From assembly GCF_000429365.1 (NCBI RefSeq), contig NZ_AUBS01000003.1:39522-103521 (forward strand): a stretch of 64,000 bases of DNA, given 5' to 3'. Position 1 is the first letter of the stretch; every line of letters begins with the position of its first letter. The translations under genes were made by a program, and so were the position numbers. Source of the DNA: Pseudodonghicola xiamenensis DSM 18339. GTDB lineage: Bacteria > Pseudomonadota > Alphaproteobacteria > Rhodobacterales > Rhodobacteraceae. This document shows positions 35,723 through 45,559 of the stretch, in pieces. The notes beneath the pieces were generated by a model. The model was not told where the DNA came from, did not search any database, and saw only the letters and a list, made by a program, of their open reading frames with translations.

Positions 35723-36943
35723 ATGACCCAAAATCCAGCCCCTGATCCTTACGGTGCGCTTGTTGAGCGTCTCGACCTCCCGGCTCTGAAAGCAGGTCCG
35801 CTAAGCGGGATGCGATTCACGGCGAAGGATAATATAGATATCGCCGGGCATCGAACCGGCTATGGCAGCCCGGCCTGGCGCGATACCCATCCGGCGCCGG
35901 TACACAATGCGCTTTGCGTTGATCAGCTTCTGGCCGCGGGAGCGCGATGTGTCGGCAAGGCCGTGGCGGACGAGCTGACTTATAGCCTCGACGGGGAAAA
36001 TCAGTTCTTTGGCACACCGCGCAATGCCCGCGCGCCTGATCGGATCCCCGGTGGTTCCTCAAGTGGGTCGGCGGCTTCTGTCGGCAACGGGTTGGCTGAT
36101 TTCTCGATCGGTACGGATTCAGGCGGGTCTGTGCGGGTCCCGGCAAGCCTGTGTGGAATTTGGGGGATGCGCCCGTCTCTTCACCGGATTTCCGAGGCAG
36201 GCGTGTTGCCCTTCATGCCGGGTGTCAGCACGGTGGGCATTCTGGCATCCGAGTTTGGACAGCTTGACGCCGTGGCGCGCGTGCTGTTGCGCAGCCCGAC
36301 GAAACCGGTGGCGCCGCTGCGTCGCTTTCTGGTGTTGACCGATGGGGTCGAAATCGCGGATCAGGCTGTACAGGTGCAGGTCTATGCGGCGCTGGACGCG
36401 ATCTCGCGCCGAACAGGCATTCAGGCAGAGCCGATCCGCTTTGCGCAGCTTGTTGGTGAAGACATCCCATTAAGCGATTGCAACTTGAGGGCGCTGCGTG
36501 ATCTGCAGACAGCGGAGTTTCAAAGCACGCTTGGCAATTGGGTCGAAACTGCCCGGCCCGGGTTGGGGGCGGCTTTGTCCATGGCCTATGGCAATGTGCG
36601 CGATTTCGATCGGATCGGGGCGCTTGACAGTCTGACGCGCTGCGAATGGTTGTTCGATCGGATCAATGCGGCGCTGCCCGAGGGAACGGTTATCTGCTTT
36701 CCCACCACCCCTTGCATTGCTCCTCTGAAAGGATCGCTGACAACGCTCGACGCGGTGACGGCTTTTTATACACCGACGATGACGCTGACGGCGTTTTCCG
36801 GCGTCGCCCGCCTGCCCGAGATCTCGGTCCCTCTGTTGACGGTCCAGGGATGTCCTGTCGGGTTGTCCTTTGCTGCAGGGCACTATCAGGATGAATTCCT
36901 GCTGGCGGCATTGCCAGAGATTCTTGCGCCCGGGAGGTGCTGA
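35723..36943 (+). CDS. Amidase-signature family hydrolase
   Basis: A 406-residue amidase-signature (GatA-like) enzyme. The Ser-cisSer-Lys triad is recognisable: the lysine in RFTAKDNIDIAG near residue 36, the cis-serine in the loop GTDSGGSVRVPA, and the nucleophile region just preceded by PGGSSSGSAASVGNG. It is shorter than GatA (about 490 residues), and no gatB/gatC is adjacent, so it is a stand-alone amidase, substrate unknown. ATG 35723 was chosen over the earlier frame. It is convergent with the lipoprotein gene (36989). Confidence 0.85.
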   Translation: MTQNPAPDPYGALVERLDLPALKAGPLSGMRFTAKDNIDIAGHRTGYGSPAWRDTHPAPVHNALCVDQLLAAGARCVGKAVADELTYSLDGENQFFGTPRNARAPDRIPGGSSSGSAASVGNGLADFSIGTDSGGSVRVPASLCGIWGMRPSLHRISEAGVLPFMPGVSTVGILASEFGQLDAVARVLLRSPTKPVAPLRRFLVLTDGVEIADQAVQVQVYAALDAISRRTGIQAEPIRFAQLVGEDIPLSDCNLRALRDLQTAEFQSTLGNWVETARPGLGAALSMAYGNVRDFDRIGALDSLTRCEWLFDRINAALPEGTVICFPTTPCIAPLKGSLTTLDAVTAFYTPTMTLTAFSGVARLPEISVPLLTVQGCPVGLSFAAGHYQDEFLLAALPEILAPGRC

Positions 36944-36988
36944 TTACGATGCCAAGGGGCCCGGTAACAGGCGCCGTTGGCGATGGCC

Positions 36989-38095
36989 TCACATCTTGTG
37001 GATCAGCAGATCCGGCGACAGGATCATCTGGGTGGCGTTGCGTACCGACAGGACGGTGCCGGGCAACAGGCCGGACCGCCCGGCGCGGTCACCCTGAAAG
37101 GCGACGTCCAAGGTCTTGCTGTCGGAGAGCAGCGAAATCAGCGCCGGTGAGGTGCCGACGGTGAAATGGCTGTTGCTGGCGTTGAACTGGCTGACGTCGA
37201 TGATCGTGACGGGGAAATCCCCCAAGGCGGTCGGATCCGTCAGATTGCCCAGCCGCGCCCCTGCCCCGTTGATCCGTGCCGACAGCGCCAGCGCCTTGTC
37301 GCGGCTGGATGTGAAGATGGCGAAGGGCTGCGGCAGCCCGGCGATGCGCTTGGCCTGCATGCGGAAGACTTCGATATCCAGATCTGGCGAAATCAGGATG
37401 ATGCCGCCAAGCGCCTGTTTGCTCCAGCCCGGGCGGGCGATTTCGATCTGACGCAGGGTTTCCATCAGCAACATGGTGCCCAGCGAATGCGCCGCCACCA
37501 CGATGCGCCGCGCCCCGACGGCGCGCAGATCATAAAGAAGCTGTTCCAGCCCATCGCGCGCGAACAGGACGCTGTCGCGATCATAGGTATAGCCTAGCGG
37601 GTGGGTCGCGCTCGGCCAGGAGAAATGCACTGCCGTCGCCGGCACGTCGAAATCGTGCATGATCTGCGCGGTACGGAAAACACCATCGAAAAAGCTGTTG
37701 TTATAGCCGTGGATATAGAGAACGATTTCACGCCTGTCGGGGGGCGACTGGCGCAGCTTCCGGCTCAGTGCAGCGCGAAAGGCCTGGCGTCCGGCGATAT
37801 CCTGCCGGGCGGCGATGGTGAAATCCTTCTGGGGGTCGGGATGGTCAAAGCCGTTTTCAATTCGCCCCTTCCTGTGCCCGGGCGGGATCGACACATCGAG
37901 CGACAGATACCGGGTTTCCTCGGATCGGGCCGGGCTGAACCATCCGGTCGGGTCGGGTTTGCGCTGGGTCGCGACGAAGATCGGCTCAATGGCGCCGATC
38001 CCTTCCGAGGCTGGCACGATCGGCGCATGAAAACGGTCGTTGCAGGCAGAGACCCCGGTCGCTGCCATCAGCATGATCATCCGCCTGCGATTCAC
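36989..38095 (-). CDS. Lipoprotein with DUF900-type alpha/beta-hydrolase domain
   Basis: A 368-residue protein. The GTG start at 38095 gives MNRRRMIMLMAATGVSAC: basic residues, a hydrophobic core and the lipobox VSAC, so it should be an outer- or inner-membrane lipoprotein. The mature part is a DUF900-family alpha/beta hydrolase with EIVLYIHGYNNSFFDGVFR, the nucleophile elbow in VVAAHSLGTMLLMETL and a late FTVGTSPALI carrying the candidate histidine. The substrate is unknown. An internal ATG at 38080 would still keep most of the signal. It is followed on the left by the convergent amidase gene. Confidence 0.78.
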   Translation of the reverse strand: MNRRRMIMLMAATGVSACNDRFHAPIVPASEGIGAIEPIFVATQRKPDPTGWFSPARSEETRYLSLDVSIPPGHRKGRIENGFDHPDPQKDFTIAARQDIAGRQAFRAALSRKLRQSPPDRREIVLYIHGYNNSFFDGVFRTAQIMHDFDVPATAVHFSWPSATHPLGYTYDRDSVLFARDGLEQLLYDLRAVGARRIVVAAHSLGTMLLMETLRQIEIARPGWSKQALGGIILISPDLDIEVFRMQAKRIAGLPQPFAIFTSSRDKALALSARINGAGARLGNLTDPTALGDFPVTIIDVSQFNASNSHFTVGTSPALISLLSDSKTLDVAFQGDRAGRSGLLPGTVLSVRNATQMILSPDLLIHKM

Positions 38096-38162
38096 GTTCT
38101 CGCGCCTCTGCCTGTGTGGTCTCTGCCGCCGGTCTACACGATAGCGGCAGAGAGGGGAGCGT

Positions 38163-39470
38163 CTAGAGCACGTAACGGCTGAGATCGGCGGATTTCGCCA
38201 GTTCGCCCAGGTTCTTCTCGACGAAGTCGGCATTTACCGTCACCGCGTCGCCCGAGCGATCGGGCGCGGTGAAGGATAGCTCCTCGAACACCCGTTCCAT
38301 CACGGTATAGAGCCTGCGGGCGCCGATGTTTTCGACCGACTGATTCACCTCCGCCGCGATGCGGGCCAGAGCGTGAATCCCGTCTTCGGTAAAGTCGACA
38401 GTGACCTCCTCGGTGCCCATCAGTGCGGTATACTGCCGGGTCAGCGCATTGTCGGTCTCGGTCAGGATGCGCACGAAATCCTCTTCGGTCAGCGCCTGCA
38501 GCTCCACCCGGATCGGTAGACGTCCCTGCAGTTCGGGCAGCAGATCCGAGGGTTTCGCGATATGAAAGGCGCCCGAGGCGATGAACAGGATATGGTCGGT
38601 TTTCACCGGTCCGTGCTTGGTGCTGACGGTGGTGCCCTCGATCAGCGGCAGCAGGTCGCGCTGCACCCCTTCACGTGAAACATCGCCGCCACGGGTATCG
38701 GCGCGGGCACAGACCTTGTCGATCTCATCGAGAAAGACGATGCCGTTCTGTTCGACCGATTCCAGCGCGGCACGGGTCACCGCCTCGTCATCCAGAAGCT
38801 TGTCAGCCTCTTCGCCAATCAGCACCTCATAGCTGTCGGCCACCGTCATCTTCTTGCGGGTGGTACGCCCGCCCAGGGCCTTGCCGAAGATATCGCCCAG
38901 GTTCAGCATGCCCATCTGGCCGCCAGGCTGGCCGGGAATGTCGAACATCGGCATCGGGTTCGAGGTATCGGCAACCTCCAGCTCGATCTCGGTATCGTCG
39001 AGCTCGCCTGCCTTCAGCTTCTTGCGGAACATCTCGCGCGTGCCCTCGCGGGCGTGTTCGCCTGCAAGCGCCTCGATGACCCGATCTTCGGCCGCTTGCT
39101 GGGCGCGGGCCTTGACCTCGTCTCGCATCCATTCGCGGGTCTGGATAATGGCGCTGTCGACCAGATCGCGCACGATCTGCTCGACGTCGCGACCGACATA
39201 GCCGACCTCGGTGAACTTGGTCGCCTCGACCTTGATGAAGGGCGCGCGGGCCAGTTTCGCCAGCCGCCGGCTGATCTCGGTCTTGCCGACACCGGTGGGC
39301 CCGATCATCAGGATGTTCTTGGGATAGACCTCTTCCCTGAGGTCGTCGGAAAGCTGCTTGCGCCGCCAGCGGTTGCGCAGCGCCACGGCCACGGCGCGCT
39401 TAGCGTCCTGCTGGCCGATGATGAAACGGTCCAGCTCGGACACGATCTCGCGGGGGGTCAGGTTGGTCAT
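38163..39470 (-). CDS. hslU: ATP-dependent protease ATPase subunit HslU
   Basis: A 435-residue AAA+ unfoldase of the HslUV protease. The Walker A is [18 protein letters not shown] near residue 52, the pore region begins [18 protein letters not shown], Walker B is [13 protein letters not shown], and sensor 1 is [11 protein letters not shown]. The C-terminus [15 protein letters not shown] docks into HslV. It follows hslV with a 72 bp gap that holds two perfect palindromes. The segment [15 protein letters not shown] carries a parS-like sequence. Confidence 0.96.
   Translation of the reverse strand: MTNLTPREIVSELDRFIIGQQDAKRAVAVALRNRWRRKQLSDDLREEVYPKNILMIGPTGVGKTEISRRLAKLARAPFIKVEATKFTEVGYVGRDVEQIVRDLVDSAIIQTREWMRDEVKARAQQAAEDRVIEALAGEHAREGTREMFRKKLKAGELDDTEIELEVADTSNPMPMFDIPGQPGGQMGMLNLGDIFGKALGGRTTRKKMTVADSYEVLIGEEADKLLDDEAVTRAALESVEQNGIVFLDEIDKVCARADTRGGDVSREGVQRDLLPLIEGTTVSTKHGPVKTDHILFIASGAFHIAKPSDLLPELQGRLPIRVELQALTEEDFVRILTETDNALTRQYTALMGTEEVTVDFTEDGIHALARIAAEVNQSVENIGARRLYTVMERVFEELSFTAPDRSGDAVTVNADFVEKNLGELAKSADLSRYVL
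38667..38682. promoter_or_regulatory. parS-like site inside hslU (13/16)
   Basis: On the minus strand TGTTTCACGTGAAGGG; the first 13 bases equal the perfect parS. It encodes VSRE of the conserved HslU segment with codons GTT TCA CGT GAA, and lies about 9.5 kb on the other side of the proposed origin. Confidence 0.45.
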
Positions 39471-39502
39471 TTCGATCCTCTTGGCCTCTGGGGCGGGGCC
39501 CA

Positions 39503-39520
39503 AAATTCTTCGAAGAATTT
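39503..39520. repeat. Perfect 18-bp palindrome upstream of hslU
   Basis: AAATTCTTCGAAGAATTT, self-complementary throughout, in the hslV-hslU gap 33 bp before the hslU start. Confidence 0.9.
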
Positions 39521-39523
39521 CGA

Positions 39524-39545
39524 TAAGAAACTTCGAAGTTTCTTA
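39524..39545. repeat. Perfect 22-bp palindrome at hslV stop
   Basis: Half-arm TAAGAAACTTC followed directly by its exact complement. The outer three bases are the hslV stop codon. It shares the core CTTCGAAG with the palindrome 3 bp away. As RNA it could form a stable hairpin with A/U-rich ends. Confidence 0.9.
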
Positions 39546-40100
39546 CCCATTAATCGTTTCGACGATCACGTTTCCATTGGTGAAAACGCAGATATCGGAG
39601 GCAATGGACATTGCTTTGCGGGCGATCTCTTCGGCGGTCAGATCGCTGTCCATCAGCGCCCGTGCCGCGGCGAGCGCATAGTTGCCACCCGAGCCGATCG
39701 CTGCCACGTCATGTTCGGGTTCCAGCACGTCGCCGGCGCCGGTGATGACATAGAGATCCTTGCCATCGGTTACGATCAACATCGCTTCCAGCTTTTGCAG
39801 GTATTTGTCGGTCCGCCAGTCCTTGGCCAGTTCCACCGCCGCGCGGGCCAGTTGCCCCGGTGTGGCCTCAAGCTTGGCCTCCAGCCGTTCCAGCAGGGTG
39901 AAGGCATCGGCGGTCGAGCCGGCAAAACCCGCGACCACCTGATAGCCGCCGGGATGCAGGCGGCGAACCTTGCGGGCGGTTCCCTTGATCACTGTATTGC
40001 CCAGCGATACCTGGCCGTCGCCCGCGACCACCACCTGATCGCCCTTGCGGACCCCGATGATGGTGGTGCCGTGCCAGCCCGGAAAGCTATCTGTGCTCAT
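39543..40100 (-). CDS. hslV: ATP-dependent protease peptidase subunit HslV
   Basis: A 185-residue proteasome-beta-like threonine peptidase. The catalytic Thr is expected at residue 12 or 13, in [25 protein letters not shown], after removal of an 11-residue propeptide, as known for alphaproteobacterial HslV. Also visible are [17 protein letters not shown] and [15 protein letters not shown]. The start ATG 40100 follows an AGGAGG ribosome-binding site. It is upstream of hslU and divergent from the gene at 40212. Confidence 0.96.
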   Translation of the reverse strand: MSTDSFPGWHGTTIIGVRKGDQVVVAGDGQVSLGNTVIKGTARKVRRLHPGGYQVVAGFAGSTADAFTLLERLEAKLEATPGQLARAAVELAKDWRTDKYLQKLEAMLIVTDGKDLYVITGAGDVLEPEHDVAAIGSGGNYALAAARALMDSDLTAEEIARKAMSIASDICVFTNGNVIVETING

Positions 40101-40124
40101 CTGTGCCTCCTGATCATTGGGCAA

Positions 40125-40155
40125 CTATATGGACGGCGCATTCGCTCGGCACAAG
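40125..40155 (-). promoter_or_regulatory. Possible RpoH (heat-shock) promoter of hslVU
   Basis: On the minus strand CTTG is followed 19 bases later by CCATATAG, 25 bp before the hslV start codon. CTTG and CCATAT-type elements are those of alphaproteobacterial sigma-32 promoters. The spacing is slightly long. Confidence 0.4.
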
Positions 40156-40211
40156 GGCGGCCCGGGTTTCGTCGCTTGTGGCCGATACGCCGCTCGCCTA
40201 GCGTGACGAAT

Positions 40212-41126
40212 ATGAGCGGACGGAGACATGCGACATTCTATCTGGAGGACGGGCTGCGCCAGAGCGCTGAGGCCGGGCGACACAATTTCCTGTCGTTGAT
40301 ATCTGAAGTTCTTGGAAAATCAGGGTTTTCAGTTTCCTATCGCCCGGACAGCGAGGTGGAGCGCGCGGTCTCGGCCAACCGCGACGGCTATGCAATCTTT
40401 CATATGGCCGAGCCAACGCACGACCGTGCGGTGACGCTGCGCCGGGTCTATCATTACCCATTCTGGGCGATCGAGCGCAGCGCTCGCCGCTGGGAATGGG
40501 AGGTCGCCCGCAGCCGCTTCGATCCCGAAGCGGTGCCAAAGCCCGAGGCGCGCCGGTTCTATCGCTTCTGGCGCAAGCGGCTGTTCGGAGACCGGCCCGA
40601 TCGGGCCGGTCGCGAGGGGTTCGTCTATGTCCCGCTGCAGGGCCGTCTGCTTGAGCAACGTTCATTCCAAAGCTGCGCGCCGGTCGACATGCTGTGCGCT
40701 GTTCTGGCGGCGGAGCACCGCCCGGTGGTGGCGGCGCTGCATCCGAAGGAAGTCTATTCCGAGGAAGAACGGCGTGTGCTGGACGATCTGGCCCACGACC
40801 ATCCCCGGCTTGAGATCCGCCTGGGCGGGATGGAGCCATTGTTGCAGGGCTGCGATTATGTGGTGACCGAGAATTCCTCTGCCGCCTTCAACGGCTATTT
40901 CTTCGGCAAGCCGGCGGTGCTGTTCGCGCGCTCCGACTTTTCCCATATCGCGCTTGATGCCACGCGGATGGGGGCGGATGCCGCGTTAGCCGCCGCGCCG
41001 GCGCATCGCCCGGATTATGCCGCCTATCTGCATTGGTTCTGGCAGCAGATGTCGATCAACGCTGGCCGGCCCGAGGCCGGGGAGAAGATCGCGGCGCGGC
41101 TACGGGCCGCGGGCTGGCCGGTCTGA
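40212..41126 (+). CDS. Conserved hypothetical protein, capsule-transferase-like (KpsC/KpsS type)
   Basis: A 304-residue cytoplasmic protein that I cannot name. The second half has a GT-B-like nucleotide-sugar region: FVYVPLQGRLLEQRSFQSCAP, then VVAALHPKEVYSEEER and VVTENSSAAFNGYFFGKPAVLFARSDF. This last pattern (TENSS...FGKP...F) resembles the active region of capsule Kdo transferases (KpsC/KpsS). The N-terminus starts MSGRRHATFYLEDGLRQ. A longer open frame exists upstream but overlaps hslV and hslU on the opposite strand, so ATG 40212 was used. There are no other capsule genes nearby. Confidence 0.6.
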   Translation: MSGRRHATFYLEDGLRQSAEAGRHNFLSLISEVLGKSGFSVSYRPDSEVERAVSANRDGYAIFHMAEPTHDRAVTLRRVYHYPFWAIERSARRWEWEVARSRFDPEAVPKPEARRFYRFWRKRLFGDRPDRAGREGFVYVPLQGRLLEQRSFQSCAPVDMLCAVLAAEHRPVVAALHPKEVYSEEERRVLDDLAHDHPRLEIRLGGMEPLLQGCDYVVTENSSAAFNGYFFGKPAVLFARSDFSHIALDATRMGADAALAAAPAHRPDYAAYLHWFWQQMSINAGRPEAGEKIAARLRAAGWPV

Positions 41127-41271
41127 TCCTCTGACTGGCCCGCGGAATGGACGGTTTCAGGGGATTTTCATGCCGTTTGGCCCGGATCTGTCCCGGTGGA
41201 TCGCTTGACAGCGGGATCGACATTCGGCCAAACCCAGGCATCCATCTGCCTCGGAAAACGGAACGACCTCC

Positions 41272-41721
41272 ATGACCACCAGAAAGCGCATCGTTCTCTC
41301 CAGTGATCACGCCGCCATTGACCTGCGTCAGGCCATCGCGGCGCATATCGCCAACCAGGGGTGGGAGGTGGTCGATATCGGCCCGACGACGCCGGAAAGC
41401 ACGCATTACCCCAAGCACGGCGAAGCGGCGGCGCAGCGTGTCGCCTCGGGCGATTGCGCGCTGGGTATCATCCTGTGCGGCACCGGCCAGGGCATCATGA
41501 TGGCGGCGAACAAGGTCAAGGGTATCCGCTGCGGCGTTTGCTCTGACAGCTTCTCGGCCCGGATGATCCGCCAGCACAACAATGCCAACATGTTGTCACT
41601 TGGTGCCCGTGTGGTGGGCGAAGGCCTGGCGCTGGATATCGTCGACGCCTTCCTGAATGCCGAATTCGAAGGCGGCCGGCATGCCACGCGGGTCGACATG
41701 ATCGCGGATATCGAGAGCTGA
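41272..41721 (+). CDS. rpiB: Ribose-5-phosphate isomerase B
   Basis: A 149-residue RpiB/LacAB-family isomerase that interconverts ribose 5-phosphate and ribulose 5-phosphate. The N-terminal IVLSSDHAAIDLRQ and the phosphate-binding LCGTGQGIMMAANKVKGIRCGVC, with the conserved cysteine, are clear. The active-site segment RQHNNANMLSLGAR follows. It is a single gene ending at the terminator 41765-41790. The 145 bp before it has a TTGACA at 41205 without a good -10. Confidence 0.94.
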   Translation: MTTRKRIVLSSDHAAIDLRQAIAAHIANQGWEVVDIGPTTPESTHYPKHGEAAAQRVASGDCALGIILCGTGQGIMMAANKVKGIRCGVCSDSFSARMIRQHNNANMLSLGARVVGEGLALDIVDAFLNAEFEGGRHATRVDMIADIES

Positions 41722-41764
41722 GGCTTTCATCCCCGAACGGCGGAACAGCCTGTTTTGCAATGAA

Positions 41765-41790
41765 AAAGGGGTGCCGTAAGGCACCCCTTT
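41765..41790. terminator. Bidirectional terminator between rpiB and trxA
   Basis: Eleven-base stem AAAGGGGTGCC / GGCACCCCTTT with a GTAA tetraloop between convergent rpiB and trxA. Confidence 0.88.
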
Positions 41791-41816
41791 GACGTTCGAT
41801 CGGCAGGCAGCCCGGC

Positions 41817-42137
41817 TCAGATCGACTCGTCGATCCAGCTTTGCAGCGAGGCTTTGGGCGCCGCGCCGGCCCGGTTCGAAATCACCTGGCCATCCTTGAA
41901 GATGAACAGTGCCGGAATACCGCGCACGCCCAGCGAGGCGGCGAGGTTCGGGTTTTCATCGACGTCGATCTTGGCGACCTTGATCTTGCCGTCGTATTCT
42001 TTGGCCAGTTCCTCCAGCGCCGGGGCAATCTGACGGCAGGGACCGCACCAGGCGGCCCAGAAGTCCACCACGACGGGGACATCGGATTGTTTTACTTCCT
42101 GCTCGAAAGTGGCGTCGGTAACGGCAACGGTGGACAT
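41817..42137 (-). CDS. trxA: Thioredoxin
   Basis: A 106-residue thioredoxin with the active site WCGPC at cysteines 31 and 34, the cis-proline segment [13 protein letters not shown] and the length of TrxA. The second of two adjacent ATGs (42137) is chosen because AGGAG lies 7 bp before it. It is the last gene of the leftward tsaE-amgK-murU-addB-addA-trxA series, 38 bp after addA. Confidence 0.96.
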   Translation of the reverse strand: MSTVAVTDATFEQEVKQSDVPVVVDFWAAWCGPCRQIAPALEELAKEYDGKIKVAKIDVDENPNLAASLGVRGIPALFIFKDGQVISNRAGAAPKASLQSWIDESI

Positions 42138-42175
42138 CATCTGTCTCCTGGATGAGATGCGCTTGGGGGCAGAAG

Positions 42176-45100
42176 TTAGGAGTCGGATAGGATCGCGTCA
42201 AGGCGGCCTGCCCGCGCCAGGGCCGCGGCCACCAGTTCCGGGGATAGCGACATCAGCGTCGCGTTGCGGGTCCAGAGGATCGCGGTCTCGATCCGCTTGC
42301 CGGGGAAAATCTGTTCCAGCGCCACGGCATAGGCACCCATCTGCCTGAGCAGCGCCTCGGGACAGTCATTGGCGCGCGCGGGCACGGTGGCGTTCGATTT
42401 GTAATCGACAACAAGAACGTGATCGGATGCAACAATCAGCCGGTCGATCACCCCATGCAGCCGCCGGGGACCGAGCGGCGCGGTCATCGGCACCTCGGTC
42501 AGCGCCTCGGCGACGAAGATCGGCGCCAGCGCCGGGGCGGTCAGCACGCCGGTGGCCTCGGCCAGGATGTCATCACGCTCCAGGTCTTCCAGATCGGGCA
42601 GCAGGGCCCCGGCTGCCTGTTGCCAGCGATCACGCGGCAGATCGGGCAGATGTTCCAGCAGCAGGTGGATCGCGGTGCCACGCGCCTTGGCTGCCTCCTC
42701 GTCCAGACCTTCATCGCCTGGCAGCGCCTTCGCGCCGCCGAGGTCCGAGGGGCTGAGGCTGGGCAATGGCTCGGGCCGGGGGAGAGCCGGGCTTTTCAGG
42801 AAATCGGGGGGGGGAGGCGGCGTTTCGGTCACGGGCGCGGTGGTTTCTAGCTCTGCCGCCGTCCAATCTCCATGCTGATAGCGCAGGCCCTGCCCTCCTG
42901 GCAGCGCGGCCTCGACCGCGCCGGCGCGGATCAGCGCGGCCTCGGTCATCTGGTACCAACTGTCTCCGGCCTTGTCCAAATCGCCCGCCGCCGCCACGAT
43001 CAGCCACTTTTCCGCCCGGGTCAAAGCCACATAGAGAAGCCGCAGCCGTTCGTTCATCTGCCGCGCCTGAGCCGCGTCGCGCGCCGCCGTCAGCACCGGC
43101 GGCATCCGGTCCGCGGCAGTGCGCCACAGCGGCGTTTGCCCGGCCATCATCACCTCATCGGGCTGCGGCGCGCGGCGCTTGCCGGTGTCGGGCAGGATGA
43201 CGATCGGCGCCTCGAGCCCCTTGGAACCATGCACCGTCATCACCCGGATCATGTTGCCAGCGCTGCCCATCTGGCGCTTGATTTCCAGATCGTCGGTTTC
43301 CATCCAGGTGAGGAAGCCGGTGAGGCTGGGAATCGCGCTGCGTTCATAGGCCAGCGCCTGGGAGAGAAGTGCGTTGATCCCGTCCTCGGCCTCGGCCCCC
43401 AGTCGCGCCAGCAAGCGGCGGCGGCCGTCGTGGCGGGTGAGGATGCGTTCGATCAGGTCATAGGGGCGCAGGAAATCGGTTTGGTCGCGCAGATCGTTCA
43501 GAAAGGCCAGGGTTTCGGGAAACTCTGCCCCCCGGTCGCGCAAGGCTTGCCACAGATAGGGGCGCGTGCGCCGATGGGCCAGATCGAACAATTGCTGCTC
43601 TCCCCAGCCCAGAAGCGGCGATTTCAGCACGGTGGCCAGCGACAGGTCATCCTCGGGCGTCGCCAGAAACCGGAGCAAGGCCGCCAGATCCTTGACCGCC
43701 AGTTCCGCCCCCACCTTCAGCCGGTCTGCGCCGGCGATGGGCAGGGCTGCGGCCTTGCAGGCGCGGATGATCTCGGCAAACAGCTCGGATCGGCGTTGCA
43801 CCAGGATCAGGAAATCCCCCGCCTGCACCGGACGGCGGCGGAAGCTCCCAGGCTTGGGGCCATCGACCGGCACCGTCTCGCCCCGGTCGATCATCGCCTT
43901 GATCTCGCGCGCGATACGGTCGGCCAGAACCACGGTATGGTGCCGCGCGCCGGGGCGGTCGACCGGATCTGTCCAGTCGCGGTCGTCATCCTCCTCGACC
44001 TTCTCGACCAGCGGCCAGAGATCGACGCGTCCGGGCAGATCCGCCTTGAACGCCCGGTGCAGCGAGTCTTTGGGAAAGCCGGCCTCGGCCCGACCTTCGA
44101 ACACCAGATCGACGAGCTGCAGGATCGCCTGCGAGGAGCGGAAGGAGAATTCCAGCGTCAGATCCTGCAAGCCGGTGCCGCGCCCGTCCAGCCGGGCGGC
44201 GAACTCCGCCTGCATCCGGTCGAAGGCATCCGGATCCGCCCCCTGAAAGGAATAGATCGACTGTTTCTTGTCGCCGACGACGAAGATCGTGCGTTCCACA
44301 TCCGCCCGCGCGCCCTGGCCCGAGGTGAACTCCTGCGCCAGCTTCTCGATCACCTCCCATTGTTCGGGGCTGGTATCCTGCGCCTCGTCCACCAAGATAT
44401 GATCGATGCCGCCATCCAGACGGTAGAGCACCCAGGCGGCGACGCCGGGGTCGTTCAGCAACTGCCGCGTCTTCAGGATCAGGTCGTCGAAATCGAGCCA
44501 GCCGCGCAGCTGCTTGCGGCGGTCGTATTCCGGCAGGAAACGCGCGGCAAAGGCATGGAGCGCTTGTGACTTTCGCGCCGCTTCCAGCCCCAGACGACGC
44601 GGCCGCGCCGCCTCGACCCGCAGCATCAAGGGCTCCAGCCGGTCCATCAGATCGGGGTGGGTCTTTTGCAGATCCTTGGTCGGAAAAGACCCTAACTTGG
44701 CCGAAAACGGCTCTTTCGCCGAGGCGCCGGTCAGAAAGATGCGCTCCAGCTCCGGCAGGATCGCCAGACCGGGATCGCCGAGGGTGGAAAGCGCGGCGCC
44801 GTTCTTCTGATCGGTCGCTTTGCCGCCCGCCAGTACGGCGCAAAGGTCGTGGATCAGTTCCGCCTCACCGCCCAGAAACACCTCGGCCTCCAGCGCGTCG
44901 GCGTCATAGCCTGCGGGCAGATCGAACAGCGCCAGCAGGCCGTCGCGCTGCAACGGTTCTGCAAAGGCGGCTCGCCTGGCGGTGATCGCGGCGGTCAGCT
45001 TGTCGAAATCGGTATCGGTCAGGTGATCGGCCAGATCGGCGATCAGCCCCGCCTCGGGCCCATCGGCAAAATCCTCGACGATCTCGGCCCTGAGCAAGCT

Positions 45101-45559
45101 GGCGGCGCGATCCTCCATCTCGGTGAACTGCGGGCTCACCCCGGCCTCGAGCGGGAACCGCCGCAGGAGCGAGGCGCAGAACGAATGGATCGTCTGGATC
45201 TTCAGCCCGCCCGGTGTCTCGATCGCGCGGGCGAAAAGCGTGCGGGCATGGGCCAGACGATCCGCCGGCACTGCCCCTTCGGTGCCGAGAGAGACGAGCT
45301 GCGCGCGCAACCCCTCGTCCCCCAGCATCGCCCATTCGCCCAACCGTTTGAACAGGCGGTTCTGCATCTCGCTCGCCGCCGCCTTGGTATAGGTGAGGCA
45401 GAGGATATGCTGCGGTTCGACATCCGCCAGCAAGAGCCGCGCCACCCGGTCGGTCAGCACCCGGGTCTTGCCCGATCCCGCATTCGCCGCCAGCCAGGTG
45501 GAGGCATCGGGCCGCGCCGCCTGCACCTGGCGTTCGCTGGCCTCGTCCCGCGCGCTCAT
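42176..45559 (-). CDS. addA: Double-strand break repair helicase AddA
   Basis: An 1127-residue UvrD-like helicase-nuclease subunit of AddAB, which resects DNA ends for RecA. The Walker A is [18 protein letters not shown] near residues 24-41, motif II is [17 protein letters not shown], motif III is [17 protein letters not shown], and motif VI lies in [16 protein letters not shown]. The C-terminal PD-(D/E)XK nuclease core is [22 protein letters not shown]. The start at 45559 overlaps the addB stop by 4 bp. Confidence 0.95.
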   Translation of the reverse strand: MSARDEASERQVQAARPDASTWLAANAGSGKTRVLTDRVARLLLADVEPQHILCLTYTKAAASEMQNRLFKRLGEWAMLGDEGLRAQLVSLGTEGAVPADRLAHARTLFARAIETPGGLKIQTIHSFCASLLRRFPLEAGVSPQFTEMEDRAASLLRAEIVEDFADGPEAGLIADLADHLTDTDFDKLTAAITARRAAFAEPLQRDGLLALFDLPAGYDADALEAEVFLGGEAELIHDLCAVLAGGKATDQKNGAALSTLGDPGLAILPELERIFLTGASAKEPFSAKLGSFPTKDLQKTHPDLMDRLEPLMLRVEAARPRRLGLEAARKSQALHAFAARFLPEYDRRKQLRGWLDFDDLILKTRQLLNDPGVAAWVLYRLDGGIDHILVDEAQDTSPEQWEVIEKLAQEFTSGQGARADVERTIFVVGDKKQSIYSFQGADPDAFDRMQAEFAARLDGRGTGLQDLTLEFSFRSSQAILQLVDLVFEGRAEAGFPKDSLHRAFKADLPGRVDLWPLVEKVEEDDDRDWTDPVDRPGARHHTVVLADRIAREIKAMIDRGETVPVDGPKPGSFRRRPVQAGDFLILVQRRSELFAEIIRACKAAALPIAGADRLKVGAELAVKDLAALLRFLATPEDDLSLATVLKSPLLGWGEQQLFDLAHRRTRPYLWQALRDRGAEFPETLAFLNDLRDQTDFLRPYDLIERILTRHDGRRRLLARLGAEAEDGINALLSQALAYERSAIPSLTGFLTWMETDDLEIKRQMGSAGNMIRVMTVHGSKGLEAPIVILPDTGKRRAPQPDEVMMAGQTPLWRTAADRMPPVLTAARDAAQARQMNERLRLLYVALTRAEKWLIVAAAGDLDKAGDSWYQMTEAALIRAGAVEAALPGGQGLRYQHGDWTAAELETTAPVTETPPPPPDFLKSPALPRPEPLPSLSPSDLGGAKALPGDEGLDEEAAKARGTAIHLLLEHLPDLPRDRWQQAAGALLPDLEDLERDDILAEATGVLTAPALAPIFVAEALTEVPMTAPLGPRRLHGVIDRLIVASDHVLVVDYKSNATVPARANDCPEALLRQMGAYAVALEQIFPGKRIETAILWTRNATLMSLSPELVAAALARAGRLDAILSDS

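Noticed and set aside
39054..40211. Long upstream extension of the KpsC-like ORF on the plus strand
   Set aside because: The extension lies antisense to hslU and hslV, which are certain genes; the ATG at 40212 gives a normal protein start.
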